Source: Paracoccus sulfuroxidans (lineage in GTDB: Bacteria > Pseudomonadota > Alphaproteobacteria > Rhodobacterales > Rhodobacteraceae). From it: 64,000 bases of DNA. Below the pieces are notes generated by a model. The model searched no databases, was not told where the DNA came from, and was given only the letters and a program-made list of their open reading frames with translations. The stretch is taken from contig NZ_VLKU01000004.1 in assembly GCF_007830335.1 (NCBI RefSeq), positions 1 through 64,000 on the forward strand. The letters run 5' to 3'. Position numbers and translations under genes: made by a program. This document shows positions 61,451 to 64,000 of the stretch, one piece after another. The number at the start of each line of letters is the position of its first letter. Within the stretch, counting starts at the first letter, position 1.

Positions 61451-62143
61451 TCACAGCTTGATCGGTTCCAGCACTTCCGGCTCGATCACGTTGACGCCGG
61501 GAAGGCCCGCGACCAGCTCGCTTGCGTCCTGCGCCAGCAGCGGGAAGGTGCGATAGTGGCAGGGGATGACGGTGTGGAACTTGAAGTATTTCTTTGCCGC
61601 CCAGGCCGCGCGCTTCATGTCCATGGTGAAATGGCCGCCCGCGCAGAGGATGCCGATATCGGGCATGTGATATTCGCCCATCCAGGCCATATCGGCCATG
61701 ATGTCGGTATCGCCCGAGACATAGATCACATGGCCTTCGCCCGCGATCATATAGCCGGATTCGTGCCCGGCATAGATCGGCCCCTCATTCCCTTCGAAGG
61801 ATGAGGAGTGGGTGGCGTTGACCATCGTGACCTTGGCCCCGCCCAGATCGACCGTGCCGCCCTTGTTATAGCCGATCCCCTCGATCTCCTGATGCGTGAC
61901 CCAGGTGTTGATGAGGTCATAGATGCCGACGACCGGGATTTTCAGCTCGCGCGCGATCGACAGCGTATCGCCGACATGATCGCCATGCCCATGCGTCAGC
62001 AGGATATGGGTCGCGCCTGCAATGGCCTCGTCCCGGCGATCCTCGGGGAACATCGGGTTTCCCGACAGCCAGGGGTCGATCAGGATGACGGCTTGTTCGA
62101 TCTCCAGTCGGAAGCTGGAATGTCCCAGCCAGGTGATTTTCAT
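61451..62143 (-). CDS. UPF0173-type metal-dependent hydrolase (metallo-beta-lactamase fold)
   Basis: The 230-residue product has the metallo-beta-lactamase motif ILLTHGHGDHVGD (near residue 49), preceded by WLGHSSFRLE at the start and followed by VSGDTDIMADMAWMG. Such hydrolases bind two Zn or Mn ions; substrates are unknown. The ATG at 62143 is chosen as the start of MKITWLGHSSF; the frame is open upstream without a good site. It is convergent to sdhB. Confidence 0.85.
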   Translation of the reverse strand: MKITWLGHSSFRLEIEQAVILIDPWLSGNPMFPEDRRDEAIAGATHILLTHGHGDHVGDTLSIARELKIPVVGIYDLINTWVTHQEIEGIGYNKGGTVDLGGAKVTMVNATHSSSFEGNEGPIYAGHESGYMIAGEGHVIYVSGDTDIMADMAWMGEYHMPDIGILCAGGHFTMDMKRAAWAAKKYFKFHTVIPCHYRTFPLLAQDASELVAGLPGVNVIEPEVLEPIKL

Positions 62144-62183
62144 GATGCACTCCTGAAGGTTGGGGAGAGGGGGCTGGCCGGTC

Positions 62184-63092
62184 TTAGGTGACGAAGGACA
62201 GCACGAAAGGGATCGAGAGAACCGACAGAACGGTCTGCCAGCTGAGAATATCGGCGAAAAGCTCGGCATCGCCACCCATTTGCCGGGCGATCAGATAGCC
62301 GTTCGCGGCCGTCGGGACCGAGGCGATGATCATGCCCGCCATGGTCAGATCGGGCGAGAGGCCGAAATATTGCGCAAGGGCCAAGAAGATCAGCGGCATC
62401 GCCAGCAGCCGCAGCCCCACCGCCATGCCAAGCGGGACCGAGATCGACCAGAGGCGGCGCACCTGCACGCCCGCGCCGACGATCAGCAGGCTGACCGAGA
62501 TGGCGGCGGTGCCGATCATGTCCAGCGTCGCGGCCAGCGGCTCGGGCATGCGGATACCGCCAAGGTTCAGCGCCAGCCCGCCCATGCAGCCGAGGATCAG
62601 CGGATTGGTCGCAATCGCCAGCAGCATGCGGCCAATCCCGCCGCGCCCCGTGCCCCAGATCGCCATCAAGAGGATGTTCACCACATTGATGATCGGGATC
62701 AGGAAGGCGATGCCGACGGAAATCAGCGCGTTCCCCGCCGTGCCCATGATGCTGGCGCCAAGCGCCAGACCGATGAAGGAATTCCACCGCGTCACCGCCT
62801 GAAAGACCGTGGTGAACTGCGGGTCCGGCATTCGCCAGATCAGCCGCGCGATCACCGCGAGCACGCCCCCGGCCGCCGTCATCAGCAAAAGCGAGATGCC
62901 ATAGGGGCCGACCCGCGTCCAGTTCAGATCCGCCCGATAGACCGAGATCAGCATGATCGCCGGATAGAGGATGCGATAACAGAAGATCTCGACCCCCGGC
63001 CAGGCATTCTCGGGCACTAGGGCGCTGCGGCGCGCCAGATGGCCGATCAGGATGACCAGGGCAACAGGAAGAACAGAGGCGGTGACAGACAT
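62184..63092 (-). CDS. AEC (auxin efflux carrier) family transporter
   Basis: The 302-residue protein has about ten membrane spans in two halves, with [20 protein letters not shown] near the start, a [16 protein letters not shown] region, [20 protein letters not shown], and [23 protein letters not shown] proteins export organic acids or amino acids in bacteria. The ATG at 63090-63092 is used, with a possible weak ribosome site. It lies 40 bases after the hydrolase gene on the minus strand. Confidence 0.82.
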   Translation of the reverse strand: MSVTASVLPVALVILIGHLARRSALVPENAWPGVEIFCYRILYPAIMLISVYRADLNWTRVGPYGISLLLMTAAGGVLAVIARLIWRMPDPQFTTVFQAVTRWNSFIGLALGASIMGTAGNALISVGIAFLIPIINVVNILLMAIWGTGRGGIGRMLLAIATNPLILGCMGGLALNLGGIRMPEPLAATLDMIGTAAISVSLLIVGAGVQVRRLWSISVPLGMAVGLRLLAMPLIFLALAQYFGLSPDLTMAGMIIASVPTAANGYLIARQMGGDAELFADILSWQTVLSVLSIPFVLSFVT

Positions 63093-63215
63093 GGCGCGAC
63101 ACTGCGGCCTGATCCGCGCGCCGTCAATCATGGTTCGCAGCATGGGCAAGTGCCTGCAAATGCTTGCTCCGGCCAGCGACGGGCGGTAAACCCGCCCCAA
63201 GCGAAAGGAGCCCCC

Positions 63216-63503
63216 ATGGCGATCACCGAGGATGAAGCCCGCAAGGTTGCGCATCTGGCGCGCATTGCGGTCAATGACGCAGACCTGCCCGCTCTTGCGC
63301 AGGAGCTGAATGGCATCCTGCATTTCATGGAGCAGCTGAACGAGGTCGATGTCGACGGCGTTGAGCCGATGACCGGGGTCGAGCCGATGCGGCTGAAGCG
63401 CCGCGAGGATGTCGTCACCGACGGCGAAATGCAGGATCTGATCCTGAAGAACGCGCCCGATGCGCGCGAAGGATTCTTTGCCGTCCCGAAGGTGGTGGAA
63501 TGA
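63216..63503 (+). CDS. gatC: Aspartyl/glutamyl-tRNA amidotransferase subunit C
   Basis: The 95-residue product starts [20 protein letters not shown], typical of GatC, and ends [11 protein letters not shown]. It stabilises the GatAB complex that converts Glu-tRNA-Gln and Asp-tRNA-Asn to the amidated forms. The ATG at 63216 is preceded by AAAGGAG. The stop overlaps the ATG of gatA by four bases. Confidence 0.94.
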   Translation: MAITEDEARKVAHLARIAVNDADLPALAQELNGILHFMEQLNEVDVDGVEPMTGVEPMRLKRREDVVTDGEMQDLILKNAPDAREGFFAVPKVVE

Positions 63504-64000
63504 GCGATCTGAACAAACTGACCATCGCGGGCGCACGCGACGCGCTGGCGAAAGGCGAAACCTCGGCGGTCGAGCTGACCGAGGCCTGCATTTCCGCCAT
63601 CGACGCCTCGGGGGCGCTGAATGCCTTCGTGCATGGCACGCCCGACATGGCGCGCCAGATGGCTGCCGCTGCCGACCAGCGCATCAAGGCGGGCAATGCC
63701 CAGCCGATGACCGGGATTCCGGTGGGCGTGAAGGATCTGTTCTGCGTCAAGAACGTGCCCAGCCAGTCGGCCAGCCGCATCCTTGACGGCTTCCTGCCGC
63801 AATATGAATCGACCGTGACCCAGAACCTGTGGGATCAGGGCGCGGTCATGCTGGGCAAGCTGAACCAGGATGAGTTCGGCATGGGCTCTTCGACCGAAAA
63901 CAGCGTCTATGGCGCGACCGTGAACCCGTGGAAACTGGGCGATGGCGTGGCGCGGACGGCGGGCGGCTCGTCCGGCGGCTCGGCGGCTGCGGTGGCGGCG
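63500..64000 (+). CDS. gatA: Aspartyl/glutamyl-tRNA amidotransferase subunit A (partial)
   Basis: The first 167 codons of GatA are visible; the window ends inside the gene. The catalytic Lys of the Ser-cisSer-Lys triad is in [12 protein letters not shown] (near residue 78), and the Gly/Ser-rich [14 protein letters not shown] at the end of the window begins the signature loop with the next Ser residues. It uses glutamine to amidate misacylated tRNA. The ATG at 63500 overlaps the gatC stop. Confidence 0.95.
   Translation, partial: MSDLNKLTIAGARDALAKGETSAVELTEACISAIDASGALNAFVHGTPDMARQMAAAADQRIKAGNAQPMTGIPVGVKDLFCVKNVPSQSASRILDGFLPQYESTVTQNLWDQGAVMLGKLNQDEFGMGSSTENSVYGATVNPWKLGDGVARTAGGSSGGSAAAVAA

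Overview
The window looks like the chromosome of a Paracoccus-type alphaproteobacterium (Rhodobacterales/Paracoccaceae). I infer this from the high-GC codon use, the split glycyl-tRNA synthetase (glyQ/glyS) followed by a pyruvate phosphate dikinase-like gene, the cysteine-poor DksA, the OdhB with two lipoyl domains, and the clustering of mdh, suc, sdh and ethylmalonyl-CoA-pathway genes. No database search was possible, so family names rest on motifs and gene order.

Positions 1 to about 13,694 are the right part of a prophage that looks defective. An early/replication-type block (51-3164; tightly overlapping genes with HTH, ParB-like and adenine-methylase-like products) runs directly into a fusion ORF (3331-4530). 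Its first ~48 residues look like an early phage protein and the rest like the C-terminal end of a tail tape-measure protein. No terminase, portal, capsid or tail-tube gene lies between, which indicates one large internal deletion. Tail-tip, spike and lysis genes follow (4532-13646), with an Stf0-like sulfotransferase on the opposite strand (10235-11068).

Positions 13,694-19,633 form a lower-GC island: a Hint-domain protein, a decayed IS5-type element, an RTX calcium-binding protein and small orphan ORFs. It stops at a tRNA-Gly gene (19,634-19,707) whose 3' end faces the island, which suggests the tRNA as integration site.

From 19,793 onward the region is core chromosome: trkH, an SPOR-like envelope protein, glyQ-DUF6446-glyS, ppdK-like, sleB-like, folB-folP-glmM, an FAD monooxygenase/DJ-1 pair, dksA, a MoxR ATPase, a GNAT enzyme, a lytic transglycosylase, lpdA and small genes. 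Then comes a large central-carbon block. On the minus strand lie mdh, sucC, sucD, sucA and sucB, with a 2.9-kb RTX gene placed between mdh and sucC. On the plus strand are a TauE-type transporter, an Mcl2/CitE-like enzyme, NnrU, mesaconyl-CoA hydratase, a metallopeptidase and sdhCDA-(three genes)-sdhB. The window ends with a UPF0173 hydrolase, an AEC transporter and gatC-gatA (cut by the window end).

The most notable regulatory signal is a pair of TGTGATCACA-type palindromes, 21 bp centre to centre, found upstream of both the suc operon (47,921-47,951) and the sdh operon (56,424-56,454). The order of the two sites and the bases after them are also similar, so a shared regulator of TCA-cycle genes is a reasonable inference.
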